A stretch of 64,000 bases of DNA from Silene latifolia (GCF_048544455.1 NC_133526.1:1628001-1692000), one strand, 5' to 3'; shown: positions 22,093 to 35,114, counted from the first letter of the stretch. Translations and numbers: made by a program. The notes: a model not told the origin generated them from the sequence alone.

Positions 22093-23011
22093 GGCAAATT
22101 TAATGAAAATAACCCAACGTTTGTTTAATCTTCCAAAAATAATCCAACCTTACGACTTGAATAAAAATAACCCAACCTTTTAACATATTTTCAAAAAATG
22201 ATCCGTAATCTACCGGAGTAAAATTTTCCAGCGATGTAGAATTTTAATAGCAAAATTGAACTTGAAAAAATTTCCAATCAAATCCCGTTACTCTAAGACA
22301 ATATCAATGATAACTTGAGCATCATCCTCATCAATCACAATATCAATGATATTATGATAGTACAAAAAAAAAATCACAATATCAACGATAACTTGATCAT
22401 CATCCATCCAATTCAACCTCCTAAACTTAAGCACATTATCATATTCTTATTAATCACTTGATCAAAATTAGAGCGATCTACTTTGGCTGATATATTAGAA
22501 GATGATACATAATCACTTTGGCTGCATTTCAAAGTGAAAGTAGGGCTCTTAACGTATCAGCCGCGTTTCGGATTACGTACAAATTCGTCAGAAGAATCTA
22601 CGCAGCTTAGGGAGCGTTTAAGACAAGGGGTGAAATCAGAAGAAGACGGAGTAGAAGAAGAAGAAGAAAGACGGAGACTACTTGGCAATCTGGACCGAGA
22701 TGCAGGGGACGAATGGGGATGCCAGTTCATTTGTTTTGGCAGCAACGTGGGAGTGGACATTAACTTCATGGATGATGATGATTTAATACTGATGATTTAA
22801 GTAACTAGATTTTATCATTTTTTCAATTGATCTAATCAGGAAGGTCTAAATGTCATGTTGGACTTCCTGTCGTCCGAAAATTTTACTCCGGTAGCGTACG
22901 GGTCATTTTCAGAAGATATGTTAAAAGGTCGGATTATTTTTATTCAAGTCGTAAGGTTGGATTATTTTTGGAAGATTAACCAAACGTTGGGTTATTTTCA
23001 TTAAATTTGCC
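22093..23011. mobile_element. Mutator-like element with perfect 9-bp target duplication
   Basis: Terminal inverted repeats start GGCAAATTTAATGAAAATAA and run about 150 bp, including CCAACCTTACGACTTGAATA and ATTTTACTCCGG...AATTTT segments in both arms. The duplication TATATTTAA at 22084-22092 and 23012-23020 is exact. The interior (about 22260-22840) is unrelated to the arms and holds an acidic 88-codon plus-strand frame (22534-22800, EEDGVEEEEERRRLLGNLDR). It may be captured host DNA, as in Pack-MULEs. No transposase. Confidence 0.9.
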
Positions 23012-23020
23012 TATATTTAA

Positions 23021-24176
23021 TTATATTGTAATTTATACGTAACTTCACACATTTATGACTGTAGAAGATTACCAGTCAAAGATTAATGACTGTAGAAGAT
23101 TAGCATCAAAGATTAAAAAAAATGGAATAAAAATCTGACCAAATTAATGTATATATGATTTAAAATAAAATAAATGAATAATTTACTAAAATGATTCTCA
23201 AAAGAGTCAAACCCGTACCTTTTAGGAAGATACCAAGTTGCTAACCACCAACCCTAATCAGAATCTATAATATAACATGCAGCTAATATCTATATATTCC
23301 TGAAATAATGGGGAATGCAGACGCACCCACTGCATCCTCCATAGATACGCCTATGATCAATACGTATATTGACATGATATAACGTCAAAGTATATTTATC
23401 TTATGTATATGACCACAATTTACTAAATTTTGTTATAGATTATTAGTATTTTGCCACGAATATTATTACGTTTATTAGTCTTTGCAAAAATTATTGTTAT
23501 TATTATTGTTGTTTTTGTTTTCGATTTTTTTATTATACTCCTTTATCCTGGTCATTTGTTTACCTTTTATTATTTTTTCATTAAAAACAATTGAGCTACG
23601 TAATTAATTCAAACCTAAAAGAAGTTTTTCAAAATATCTATATTTTTATTTGCGAACAATTATGATTCAAGGTAAATTTAATAGTTATCATTGTTTTGCA
23701 AATATATGGTGAGAATTATAAATGTGAATAAATGATTATTTTTTCTATAAAAATGTAAGGATAAAACAATTTCGATGAAATTGGGTTTTTTTCTATAGTT
23801 TTTTTGTCTATATAAATAAGTAAATGTTTTTTGTGTCCTTATGAGAAAAACCCTAGTTTTTTTTATGAACCGATCCTCTAAATTCTCAGATCTGGCCCGA
23901 TGTCATGAAACAATCTCTTTTGTCCGCATTGACGTTAGATTAAGTATATAACTGAACATAATCAAACAGTTGATGCACTTACAAATTTCAAGTCAGTAAG
24001 ACGTGTATAAAATCGGTCATAACTGACGAAAAAAATCATTTACATAATTTCAACCTTTTAACATAACATACTTTAGTAAAATGGCTAATGAGGATATTTT
24101 ATCACTACATTTTACAAAAATATTAACGGCTCAACGACTCACATAATCCCTTATCTACTAAAAGAAATGTGGTGCG
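23021..24176. other. Intergenic, no gene seen
   Basis: AT-rich, with a duplicated ATGACTGTAGAAGATTA word near 23056 and 23087. No supported frame. Confidence 0.45.
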
Positions 24177-24820
24177 TCACCTATAGGACTTCCTGCCTAT
24201 TTCAAGCAAACTGGAGAATTCTTTGGCATAATATGTAGCAGCCTCAAATTCATCATTGACCTCCCTAATAACCTCTCCGAGATCCCGTGTTCTATCAGCC
24301 GACAATGTGGTCAAGCAACTAGACATAGAGGATTGCACGTCATGAGATGGACCCACACTTCCCTTTATTTCAAAGCTTACCCCTTTCTTCTTAACATATA
24401 CACGATCTTGCTCTTTCTCTTCCTCTACCTCTAACTCTAACTCGTGGTCATGCAATTGATCATGCTCATAGTTCTTTTCACGAGTAGAAACTTTGACAAC
24501 GCTAGCTAGCCTCATTCTCAGGGCTGAAGCTACTATCGTCCACCTCTATCCCCTCATTGATAGCCTCCAGTTCTGGCTCTTGCTCAACAAAAGGCTTCCG
24601 TTTAGAGCTACCCTCATGAAAATTATCAGCATTACTGCTAATATTACGCACATTATTAGTATTAATATTGCCCTTTAACCCTTTATTTTTAACAGGAATC
24701 TAATGAATATAATCCTGAAAATGCACGGTTCTATTACCCTTTTGAGGAGGAACCTTTTTGGTATTGGACATGGGTAAACTAACCTCAATCTCAGTCTTCT
24801 CTTCCAACTCAGGAGTGTGC
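24177..24820 (-). pseudogene. Fragment of an NRG2-like (DUF630/DUF632) gene
   Basis: The open frame at 24177-24515 has an acidic run (HDHELELEVEEEKEQDR), then KKKGVSFEI, then TTLSADRTRDLGEVIREVND and EFEAATYYAKEFSSLLEIG. That order (acidic stretch, KGVSFE, LS...TRDL.EV..EI.DEFE.A...KEV..LLE.G) is the linker into the DUF632 domain of plant NRG2/DUF630-632 proteins. Upstream on the same strand, in another frame, PELEEKTEIEV, RTVHFQDYIH and EGSSKRKPFVEQEPELEAI continue the acidic region to about 24820, with stops. The DUF630 N-terminus and most of DUF632 are missing. Intact members act in nitrate signalling and at the cell periphery; this copy is only an orphan exon. Confidence 0.65.
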
Positions 24821-25529
24821 CTGTTTTATATAAGGCGCACTTATGGTTTACTGATGCATTTTGGCTAGTGCTAGACTGCTAGTGCCTAACTGAGGCACAC
24901 TTTTTAAACTATGAACTTACGTACTAAATGTATTAAAAATGGGTACATATCCCTACATCTACATATATATACGTTAACATTTACGACAATCTTTGCCTAC
25001 ATATACTTCTACGGCAACCTTTACTTACAACAATCTTCACCTACATTTACATCTTCTTGTCCATCAATAGTTATTTCTTCGCCCACCGTCATAACCCTGA
25101 TTGTAGTGTCTCTAAAATTATTTCTGATCTTTTTTCAAGAAAATGGGGGCAATTGTTGAGTCATATAGTTGAGGATTGATCAATTAGGTTAAGATTGACC
25201 AGCCTAGAAAATCAAACCAAAAACATCATCAACTCAAACAAATAAAATTACTCTCCTAAAAGTTCTCAACAAAGCCCCCAAAATCAGCTAAGACTCTAAA
25301 GATTTAGGCCTAAGGTCTCTCCTAAAAAAGTTAAGACTACATGGGTAAAAACAAGACAAGAAGTTTACAATGTTCAACTGAAATTTAAATATGCCCTGAA
25401 CGGAGCTTTAGGTATGATCTGAACGAGAAAAAGGAAGATAATTCTGATATTCTCTCCACAAAAATGAGGACGAAGGCTATTCGAAAATAAGTTCGTTGTC
25501 GGATTTTAGTTCACATGGGCTATTAAATA
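24821..25529. other. Intergenic, no gene seen
   Basis: AT-rich. A short plus-strand frame at 24911-25159 has no recognisable domain. Confidence 0.45.
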
Positions 25530-25767
25530 CTCCCTCTGTTTTTTTATATATGACTTTCTAACATTTCGAGACACTCCATTCTCTCTTCAATATCTCTTAA
25601 AATATAAGACTAAATATTATGATATGTATACTCATATGAAAGAGTTTTTCGTAAGGAATTTAATGGTACCGTTTTTATATTTTTTGAACAAATATATTTT
25701 TGTAAATATTAAAGTCAAAGGCTTACCTCGTAAATGCAAAACGTCATATATAAAAAAGTGGATGGAG
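25530..25767. mobile_element. Stowaway-like MITE
   Basis: 238 bp, left end CTCCCTCTGTTTTTTTATAT, right end reverse-complemented CTCCATCCACTTTTTTATAT, continuing into ATGAC(T/G)T. TA on both sides (25528-25529, 25768-25769). Non-coding. Confidence 0.78.
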
Positions 25768-25917
25768 TAGAAAATTTGAGCTAAAAGGAGGAAGTGGACT
25801 TGGTTAAGAATGTCATAAGCTCTGTTTGGCAAAAATAGCTGGAAAGGTAGTTGAAACCTAAAAAAATAGCTAAAAATTAGGAGCTAATAAGGTAATTACA
25901 CTACTACAAATACAGGC

Positions 25918-26225
25918 AACCACAACGGCCCTTTAACAACGCTTATTCACGAAAATCATCAAAACACGTTGTAGAATTTATTCCGCGAATTTTACCAAAC
26001 TTAATTACAACGGTTATGTGTTGTTAGCCGTTGTTATTTGTTTTAACAACGGGTCATACTTAAACAACCGTTGTTAATGAAAAAACTAATAACAACGGTT
26101 AAATTTTAACCGTTGTTAATGGTTTGGCGCCAAATTAGTGAAAAGTAATCACAACGGTTATATTAGAACCCGTTTTTAATACTTTTTAACAACGGTTGTA
26201 ATCTCAATAACCGTTGTTATTAATA
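25918..26225. repeat. Left subterminal repeat array of the large CACTA element
   Basis: About ten copies of ACAACGG(T/C/G) and its complement, spaced 15-40 bp, in both orientations, with a TTTGGCGCCAAATTAGTG segment near 26130 that recurs in the central block. Such arrays bind the element's own TnpA-like protein in En/Spm. Confidence 0.85.
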
Positions 26226-26567
26226 TTATGAAAATCTTAAGAACAACATATTGCTTTATTCTGCTATACGCTACAAACACAAACACAAGCTAATACTGCT
26301 ACTATATCATCCTCCATTCCTCCCTGATCGTCTCTCTGTCTTCATCTCCGTCACTGTTGTCACGTCTTCTCTCCCTCATCGCGCGTGTTTATCAATCAGG
26401 TATATATATGTTTCTTAGCAACGCTTATTATAACTAGATATAGGATTTTTTGGGTTATTATCTAATTTGTTGATAATTTAGCTTAATTGCTTCCCTGAAT
26501 TTCGTTTATTTGTTTGCCTATTATTGTATTTTCTGAATTAGTTGCCTATTATTACGAATGTAGAATA

Positions 26568-29500
26568 ATGACTCGAACTTGGATGATTGATGCAAATATG
26601 AGTGACCGCACCTACAAGGATGGTTTAGCTGAATTTTATGAATTCGTTTCGAACAATTTGAATGGTTCTTCTAGTATTGCATGTCCTTGTGAAAGATGTG
26701 GTAATATTAGCTATATGGCTTTTCTGGACGTTAAAATACACCTAGAAAAGTGGAGATTTAGTCGATCCTATACACTTTGGATTTTTCATGGGGAATCATT
26801 AGAGGAAGAGAATAACTCAAGAAGATGATGTTGATGTACACGAAAGGCTAACCGATGATCCCGAGTTTGCCCGGTTTTTGAGTTGGAAGAGTTGGAAGTA
26901 GAGAAGTTGAATGTTGGGTCTATAGATAATGAAGAGAATGATGATGAGTCCATTGCTTTTGAAGATGTAGGTGATGACACTAGTAATTGGGATGACCTTA
27001 ACAACATGTATGAGAAGTTGTGTGAGTCTGAAGCACCTCTGTATCCTGGTTGTAAGTTCACAAAAATGTCGGTTGTGGTGAAGTTGTATAATATCAAGGG
27101 GGCAAATGGGGTGAGTGACACGTGTTTCACTAGTTTTTTAGCCTTAATAAAGGAGTTGCTTCCAGATGGTAATGTTCTACCCGTTAAGACATATGAGGCG
27201 AAAAAACTAATAAGAGGAGTGGGTATGAAATATGAGAAAATACATGCATGTCCAAATGATTGCATATTGTATCGGAAATTATATCAAAACTTAACCAATT
27301 GCCCTAAATGTTTGGAGTGGCGTTATAAGGATAAGGAAGGGATCCCGGCTAAGGTGTTGTGGTATTTTCCATTGATACCAAGAGTCATAAGGATTTATGC
27401 GAATCCCGATGATGCAAAAATGTTAACTTGGCATGAAACCAGAAGAATAAATGATGGAAAGCTAAGACACCCGGCAGATGGTAAGCAATGGAAATCGTTC
27501 GACGCTAAGTATCCCGAGTTCGGCAATGAACCTAGAAACTTACGTCTAGCGCTCCCACGATGGAATGAACCCACACGGAAACATGAGTAGCCAACATAGT
27601 ACTTGGCCAGTAGTGTTGGCTATTTATAACTTACCTCCATATGTGTGCATGAAAAGAAAGTATTTGATGTTGTCGTTGTTAATTTCCTACTCTAAACAAC
27701 CTGGAAATGATATAGATGTATATTTGGAACCTCTTCTAGATGATTTGCGATTGTTGTGGGATAGTGGGATAGAAGTATTTGATGCATATAAGAACGAAAC
27801 TTTCAATTTGAGAGCGATGTTATTGTGTACAATAACCGACTATCCTGGCTTATGGCGACCTTTCTGGGCACACAGTTCATGGGAAAGAGGCTTGTCCATT
27901 GTGTGGGAGGATATCGAGTCTGAATACTTGAAGTCTTCTCGTAAGTATGTGTATATGGGAAATAGGAGGTTCTTGTCTCATGACCATTGTTATCGCAAGA
28001 TGCGAAAGCATTCAATGGAAGACAAGAACTTCACAACCTCCTAGAATTTTGAGTAGGCATGAAGTTTATCGAAAGTAAAGCATATTGAGATAGATTATGG
28101 GAAGAAGAGCGGCTCTAAATTGTCTACTCGTGGGTATAAAAAAAGATCCATATTTTTTGATAAACTTCCATATTGGCCTCGACCGAGGTCGAGGCATTGC
28201 CTCGATTTCATGCACATTGAGAAAAATGGCCGTGATAATATTATCAATACCCTTCTGAATGTTCCTGGTAAAACAAAGGATAACGCCGCAGCTAGGGAAG
28301 ATATGAAAATGATGGGTATTAGGCTAGAGTTGGCACCACAGAGAGAGGTAATCGTACATTTTTACCGCCAGTAGCTTTTACCCTTTCACGGAATGAGAGA
28401 AAAGAGTTCTGTGCATGCTTGAATGGAATTAAAGTGCCACATGGTTATTCGTCGAACATCAAAAGCCTAGTGTCGATGCAAGACCTAAAACTCACCGGGT
28501 TAAAGTCACATGATTGTCACACTTTGATGCAACAATTACTACCTGTGGCTATTCGTTCCATTTTACCCGAAAAGGTAAGATATGCTATAACTAGATTCTG
28601 TCTCTTCTTCCAGTCCATATATGAGAAAGTCATCGATCCCGATGACGCGGATTCATTGCAGGACCTCGTTGTAACCTCTCTTTGTCGGTTGGAAATGTAT
28701 TTTCCACCCTCTTTCTTCACTATCATGATTCATCCGACCATTCACTTGGTTAGGGAGATTTTGTACCTTGGGCCCGTGTACTTGAGATACCAGTATCCTT
28801 TCGAAAGATTGATGAAAGTCTACAAGGACTATACATCTAATCGGTATCGTCCGGAAGGTTGTATTGCTGAACGCGCTATTTTAGACGAAGCTCTTTCATA
28901 TTGTTACGCTCATCTCTCCCCTGAGGAGTTGATTGGCGTTCCTAAGAATCGTCATAGTGACTGGATGACCGGAAAAGGTATTAGGGGCCGGGTTGAAAAA
29001 ATTGTGACACGTGAAATGTTGCATTTAGCACACATGTATGTGCTAAACAACGAAGATGAGGTGCAACCTTATATTCAACAACACAAAGATGAGCTCAAAT
29101 ACGATCACCAAAACAAGACCGAGAAGTGGATTGCGAACGAGCATACGAAGACGTTTCCGGAGTGGTTTAGGAATATTGTCTTACAAAGATGTACTCGATC
29201 AAACTGGTGATGACATCTCTCCTAGGTTACTACGTCTTGGTTTAGGTCCAAATGCCAGGGTCACCTTTTACAACAATTTTGCCATTAATGGATATACTTT
29301 TTACACCCGCGAGCAAGATGAGGTGAGCACAATGCAAAATAGTGGTGTGAGTTCTGAATTTGAGGCAATGCACTTTGCTAATTCAAAAGATAAAAAGCCT
29401 ATTTGGGGAAAATGCCTTTATTATGGTGTTATTCAAGAAATATTGGTACTAGATTACATTGATTTCACACTGCCTTTGTTTCGATGTAACCGGGTTGATA

Positions 29501-29880
29501 ACAACATCCATTGTGTCCGAAAGGATAAGATGGGATTTACGTTGGTCAATCTGGGTAAGGTTGGCAATAATAAGGATGATCCTTTCATAATGGCATCCCA
29601 AGCTAAACAAGTGTTCTATGTCACCGATCCTATGGATAAGAAGTGGTCTGTTGTACTGTCTATAAGGAAAAGAAGGAGTAGTCCATCCGATAATGATGAT
29701 GATGATCAGGATGTCGTTTTTGAGGGAATGGATCAGTCTACCACTGTATCTTATTTCGACGATGTTGACACTGATCATGAGGACACCGAAAGCATCTATA
29801 TGCGTGATGACCATGGTGAAGGTATTTGGGTTAACGAAGAAACTATGACATCCAAGAAACGCCCCCCGATCCTGAGATAG
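26568..29880 (+). pseudogene. TNP2-type CACTA transposase region, frame-broken
   Basis: The leader has a donor at 26400 (AATCAGGTAT) and an acceptor at 26563, just before ATG 26568. MTRTWMIDANMSDRTY and CPCERCGN are the transposase-associated zinc-binding N-terminus. 26883-27590 has CPNDCILYR, CPKCLEWRYK, the PLIPRVIRIYANPDDAKMLTWH segment and DGKQWKSFDAKYPEF, all hallmarks of TNP2. 27565-28044 carries on with PPYVCMKRKYLMLSLLISYS and LWDSGIEVFDAYKNETFNLR. 28419-29210 matches the DUF4218 region (HDCHTLMQQLLPVAIRSILP, RLEMYFPPSFFTIMIH), and 29200-29880 the DUF4216 region. The pieces lie in several frames (changes near 26825, 27570-27590, 28045-28120, 28375-28419 and 29210), of which some may be introns. 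Confidence 0.85.
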
Positions 29881-30044
29881 TTCATCGGACACATACATAT
29901 ATGCATGCATCTTTGGTGTAAGTTGTCTTATTTTCTTGATCTTATTATTAGATGTGGATCTTTGGTGTTGAAATTCTTTGAATAATGTATTGTTACAGTT
30001 TGGACCGTAATGGAATTACAGTAATTTTTAAAAAAAAAGAGGTT

Positions 30045-30295
30045 CAACAATAACAACGGTTATATTTAAATTACCCGTTGTTAATACTTTCAACAACGGG
30101 TGTAGTACCTCTACCCGTTGTCAATTATTTTTTTGACGTATTTCATTTTGGCGCAAATTTGGTGAAAATATATTACAACGGGTATATGTTACCCGTTGTA
30201 ATAAACTTTTGACAACGGTTGACTTTTATTGACCCGTTGTTATTAACATATAACAACGGTTCTTCTTTGAGCACCCGTTGTTAATAGTTTGTCTT
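30045..30295. repeat. Central block of CACTA subterminal-type repeats
   Basis: Ten or so ACAACGG(T/G)/CCGTTGT words in both orientations, with a TTTGGCGCAAATTTGGTGAAAA segment matching TTTGGCGCCAAATTAGTGAAAA in the left array. It sits between the two genes, directly upstream of the second gene's leader. No CACTA terminus is found at its edges. Confidence 0.85.
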
Positions 30296-30777
30296 AATAA
30301 AAAACTAATATAGAAACCCATCCAAAGATGCCATACACAAACTAACACACACAACATTATTACTCCAACCGTTGGTATCCTGTGTTAATCCTTCTCTCTT
30401 CCTCGCTTTTTACATTCTCGTCGTCCAGTTTCCAAACCCGATTCCGTTGCCTTCCCTTATCATCCTGCTCGTTCTCTTTATCATCATCATCAACAGGTAT
30501 GTTCACTTTAATTTTGTGTTTCGTCATTAGGGTTTTAAGACGATCATCTTGTTTCTTTTTTCATGCATTTGTTTGTTTTTCGTCTTCTTTGTTATCTTTA
30601 TCATCCCGCATCATCTACTTTACTCCTCTTATCGGGGTTTAGGATTTTAGAAGCTCAATCTGTTGTTTTAAGTTTTCATTCCTATTAGGGTTTAGGGTTT
30701 TAGATAATACTCTGCATGTACGTTGTTAAGTTGTTCATATCCAACTATATCATTCATATTTGGTTTTTAGGATTATC

Positions 30778-33700
30778 ATGGGTGAAAAACGTAAAAGAAG
30801 TCAAAAGAATAATGAGCCTGGTGATAATAAGCCTGGTGAGAGGGGTGCTACGAAGTGCAAGAAAGTCCTTGCGGCTATAGCCGCTAAATGCACCGTTCGA
30901 AATAACATGGAGTGAGAAGGGTTTCCCTACTTGTCCAAATGCGGGTCTTTTCTCCAGTTGGATTGGTGCTTGCACAAGACAGTTTGTGCCTATCCATTTA
31001 GAGGATGTTAAAAGTTTGAATCCAAAATTGGCGGAGTTATACTTGGCTCGTATAAAGGAAGGCTTTATTATACCCGATGAAAGTCATGATGAGTATTTAA
31101 TGCATAAGGCAAATGATGTCCACAGCGGTGGAAGTGTGGCGTTGCTAGGGATTGGTTGTATGTGGACAAGGCAACGGGGGAGATGCGTAAGAGCCCACCG
31201 GAAAACAAGTGTCCCACCATCAAGCAGGAAGAATGGGATCTTTTCAGAAAGATGAGAACTACTGAGAAGTTTCAGGTTAAATATCCTCGCCTTTTAACGA
31301 TTTACCTATCATTTTTTTAATTAATGAGTCCTTTATATAATCTTTTTATTATCTCATCTACTTGCGCTTTTATATAATTATTTGAAGGCCGTTAGCAAAA
31401 GAAATCGTGCTAACATTTCATGCAAGAAGGGGAAATTCTATGGTTCTCGAGGCGGTTCTGAAAAGATAGAAGAGGACCTCGTAAGTAGCATGCATTATTG
31501 CCCTATGAGACTTTATTTTTTTAATCACACTTGGACTTGCATTGATACACATTTACGTGTATAAATGTTACCATGTTAATGTGTAGGTGGCAAAGGGAGT
31601 GAAAGAGGTGGATCGGCATGTAACTTATAAACATGGGCACACGCCTAAAGGATCCCGGTCGTCGCATGACAAATACGATGTGGAAGTTTTGGCCAACATA
31701 GTAAGCATTATTTTATTAAGACGAGTTCATTACTAACTTTATTATTTTAGTCACAAATATAATTTGAAGTTTATTTAATATATTATAGGATAACGTATTG
31801 AAAGAGGTAGAAGAAGGGAAATTCACTCCCGGGTCGAAATGACGTTCTTGCTAGAGCGATCGCGATCGTCGACCCGAACATCCGTCGTTTGAGGGGCGTC
31901 CTGTTACAGGTTGAGTAACGAAATATTATGGGAAAACTGCGCCTGATAAAGAAGAAAAGGAAGACTAAGTCCGAGAACGCCGACATGGCAACATTTATTC
32001 TATTATTTTCATTTAAGTTCAATTCACATGTTATTGTTGGGATACAAATTGCGACACATTACATTCTTGGCAAGCAGCTTCGATTAATGGCATCCGTACT
32101 ACTAAAGTGAATCTTTGGAGGTAAGCTTTCCGAAGAAGAAGTGAAGATGATGGAGGATGTCATTTCTAAAGGGGGTAATAATAAGGTACAACAGATTGGT
32201 GAAGAGGCCGCTACTACCTTGGCAATACATGAGAAGGAAGTATCGGTCAACGAGATTCAGAAAGATCATGTACCTAATAATGCTTCTGAAGTTGTAACAA
32301 CTAAAGCCGATCAGGTACCTAATATACTTCCTTATTTTTCTTTTGTTTTTTTTTTGGGTAAGATCGGGGGTGTGTTCACCGCCAACTTCCGACATGGTGC
32401 CATTGAATTGGTTAATTTTATTAGGTAAATAATGGGTCCGAAAAGGAGATGCAACTTGATGAGAAGACGATGATGGAAAACAAGATACATCCCCTTCAAG
32501 TCAGTTCCTCTTTTTTCAAAAGGTATGCATGAAGTGTTTAATTAGTTAAATTTATATGAATGCTGAAGTTTGTGCAAAATCGGCTGAGACAAAGCGTTTT
32601 TGCAAAATCTTTTGAATCTTTGAGCGTTTTGCAAAGATATATATAATAATGTATATGTATGTGTATATTCTTCAGGCCGTAAACAATAGGCCGATTATTC
32701 TTCTGACCCTAATAGAATCGAAAAGCCACATGTGCGTGTTGGCGGGGTCTCGTAGAAAACAAATCACAGCAATGAAACCGTAGTTATTCATGGCGAAAAA
32801 CTTTTGCCGAATCATACAATAGTAGAGATAACTACGGTCTTTCCAGGCCATGAAAACTTTCCACTTTTTTGTCCCAGTTCGTGACGACATTACCATTCTG
32901 GGAGATGCGCTTGGAAGTTTCATCCAATGGCTTAATACTCACATCTACTTGGCGAAGATGTCTTCGCCGCCTCCGCCTGAGAAGCGGAAAGCAGTTGGGG
33001 TTAGAAGAAATACCTTTATATATATATATGTGTTACATTTTTAATTGTTGAATGTTTTTATATGTTAAATTTATATGTTATTTTTTTTTTTTTGTAGGGA
33101 ACAAAAAAAGGCGGCTTTGGCGGATAAGCCTAAGTCCACAGACATGCCAACAACCTCGACTTCACAACAACTTGATGAGGTATGTATTTAATTAACTTCT
33201 CCATTTTTTTAAAAATTAACCTCGCTCCCTTTATTTATATTTTGTCTATTTATAAAAAGCATGGTAATTTTGTGTAGGGGACAAAAAGACTGATAAGCCT
33301 AAGTCCCAGTCTTACCTGCTACTACTACCTCATCATTGAAAGAGCAGGTTGACGAGGTATTTAATTAAGTACGCTTTTATTTTTATTACTCCAACTAGGA
33401 TATGTTACCTTTGGATTTTTTATTATTTTAATTATCTATACTACATGTGTAGGCTGGTGGTAGTAGCACCACATCAAAGACTCATTCTTTCCCTAACCGT
33501 GAAAGTTAGGAGTATAAACTCCACAAAATATAAAGGGAAGGATTACATGCAAAAAGTAAGAACGGGGACGATGATGAGACTGTATGAGGAGGCTGGCCAT
33601 CGCATAGCCTCCGAGCAACCGATAATTATTCCGCCGAGGAGGATATTCTAGGGGTGGCGCCAAGCATGCATATCATGGGATCTGCTAGCCGTATGGGCTG

Positions 33701-34885
33701 GACTAGACCAGATTGATATAGCACACATATTTGTTTGGATGAAGTAAGTTTCTTAATAAATAATTTCATAGTCTAATATTCTGACTACTAGGTAGATAGT
33801 GTTTTAAATACCGGAATTAATACCGTAATAATGTAGGATATTGCAAACCAGAGTGATCCCCGAGAAGAATATTCCATCTGATCAATACGGATTCATGTGC
33901 CCCTATGTTTTATCTTTATTTATTGCGGATTTCTCGTTCGAACAACGGGTAGATTATATTGCTCAAAGAATTGGCGACAACCAAGAAGCTGATTTTTGGC
34001 GTTTATAATGAAAAAGGGTAATAAACAAATTAATATTACGTTTCCCCCTACAATTACATTTTCATAACTAATATATGTACTTGTTAATAATGATGATGTC
34101 TCTTGATGTAGGACTCATTGGGTGCTAGCACTATCATGCCGACAAAGAAAAAGTTTTCTCAGTTGGACTCTTTACATCATCAACCAAGCGAGACTTTTAA
34201 GCACTTGATTAAAATGTAAGTTTATAATACTGATTTATTTATAATAACATTTTCAATTTTTATTTATAGAAAAAAGCTCGTTCATATTTTTGCCCCTAAA
34301 AAATTAGTTTCTCGCTCCTTTTTTATTTTTTAAAAAAAGGGCCTTTAAGAAGAAAAGAGCAAACGAGGAGGATCAACCCACGAACGATTCGATGTTGGCC
34401 CCGATTTTTTACGATAACAGTGGGTACGTGCTCAAATACAATAACATTAAGTGCAAAATCATGTTTAATACTAATACAATACCTAAAGTTCAAGATTCCG
34501 ATGTGAGCCTTCTCTCGTCTTTTTTTATGTAATAATAGGCCCCTCGCTTGACCAGGATAGCATACAATGTGGATACTACGCTTGTCGGTTCATGTTGGAG
34601 ATTATTAGGCGAAGATATCTCGTTATTCCAGAAAGGGTTAGTAATAATTTAAACATGTGTTTATTACTTTTTTTTAAATTAGAGCTAATGTTGTCTTGCA
34701 ATTGCTGCTATATATACCATGATGTTGCTAATGTTGTCTTGCTTGCTGCTATATATACCATAATGTATTCTCTTTGTTTTTTCCGTATGTAATCAACCAA
34801 ATCACAACAGATTGAGCAATACTCAAGTATAGATATAGACGAGGTAAGAGACATGTGGGGCAACTACGTCTTAGAATATATATAG
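30778..34885 (+). CDS. CACTA second gene: TnpA-like start, ULP1-like cysteine protease end
   Basis: The leader exon ends at a donor (AACAGGTATG, 30497) and the acceptor TTTTTAG at 30770 precedes ATG 30778 (MGEKRKRSQKNNEPG). SEKGFPTCPNAGLFSSWIGA and CTRQFVPIHLEDVKSLNPKL resemble the start of plant En/Spm TnpA-type proteins. Many short exons follow, each bounded by GT..AG signals. Near the end, SWDLLAVWAGLDQIDIAHI, then PSDQYGFMCPYVLSLFIADF, then SLDQDSIQCGYYACRFMLEI with the Q-x-x-x-C-G-type cysteine of C48 peptidases. The last exon reads IEQYSSIDIDEVRDMWGNYV and stops at 34885. ULP1-like cargo is known from plant CACTA and Mutator elements. The exon chain is not fully resolved, and a frame break near 30910 suggests some decay, so function is unproven. 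Confidence 0.6.
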
Positions 34886-35114
34886 ATAGAAATTTTTTTG
34901 TTGAAGTTAGGGAATGATTAATTAGTTCATGTAAATTCAACTCCTTGTAATTATATATATATATATATATGATGCTGCTGTTGTATGTGGTTGAATTGAA
35001 TCTATTGAGTTCTGATGAACCCAGCTATGATTTATCTTTGGTCTTTGGTATATGGTCTTCTTGATATATGCGTTTTTTGAATGACATGAAACAAATTTAA
35101 TTTTTCAGAACATT

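Noticed and set aside
30382-30642. 86-codon Ser-rich frame
   Set aside because: It overlaps the pyrimidine-rich leader exon and first intron of the CACTA second gene; the composition explains the frame.
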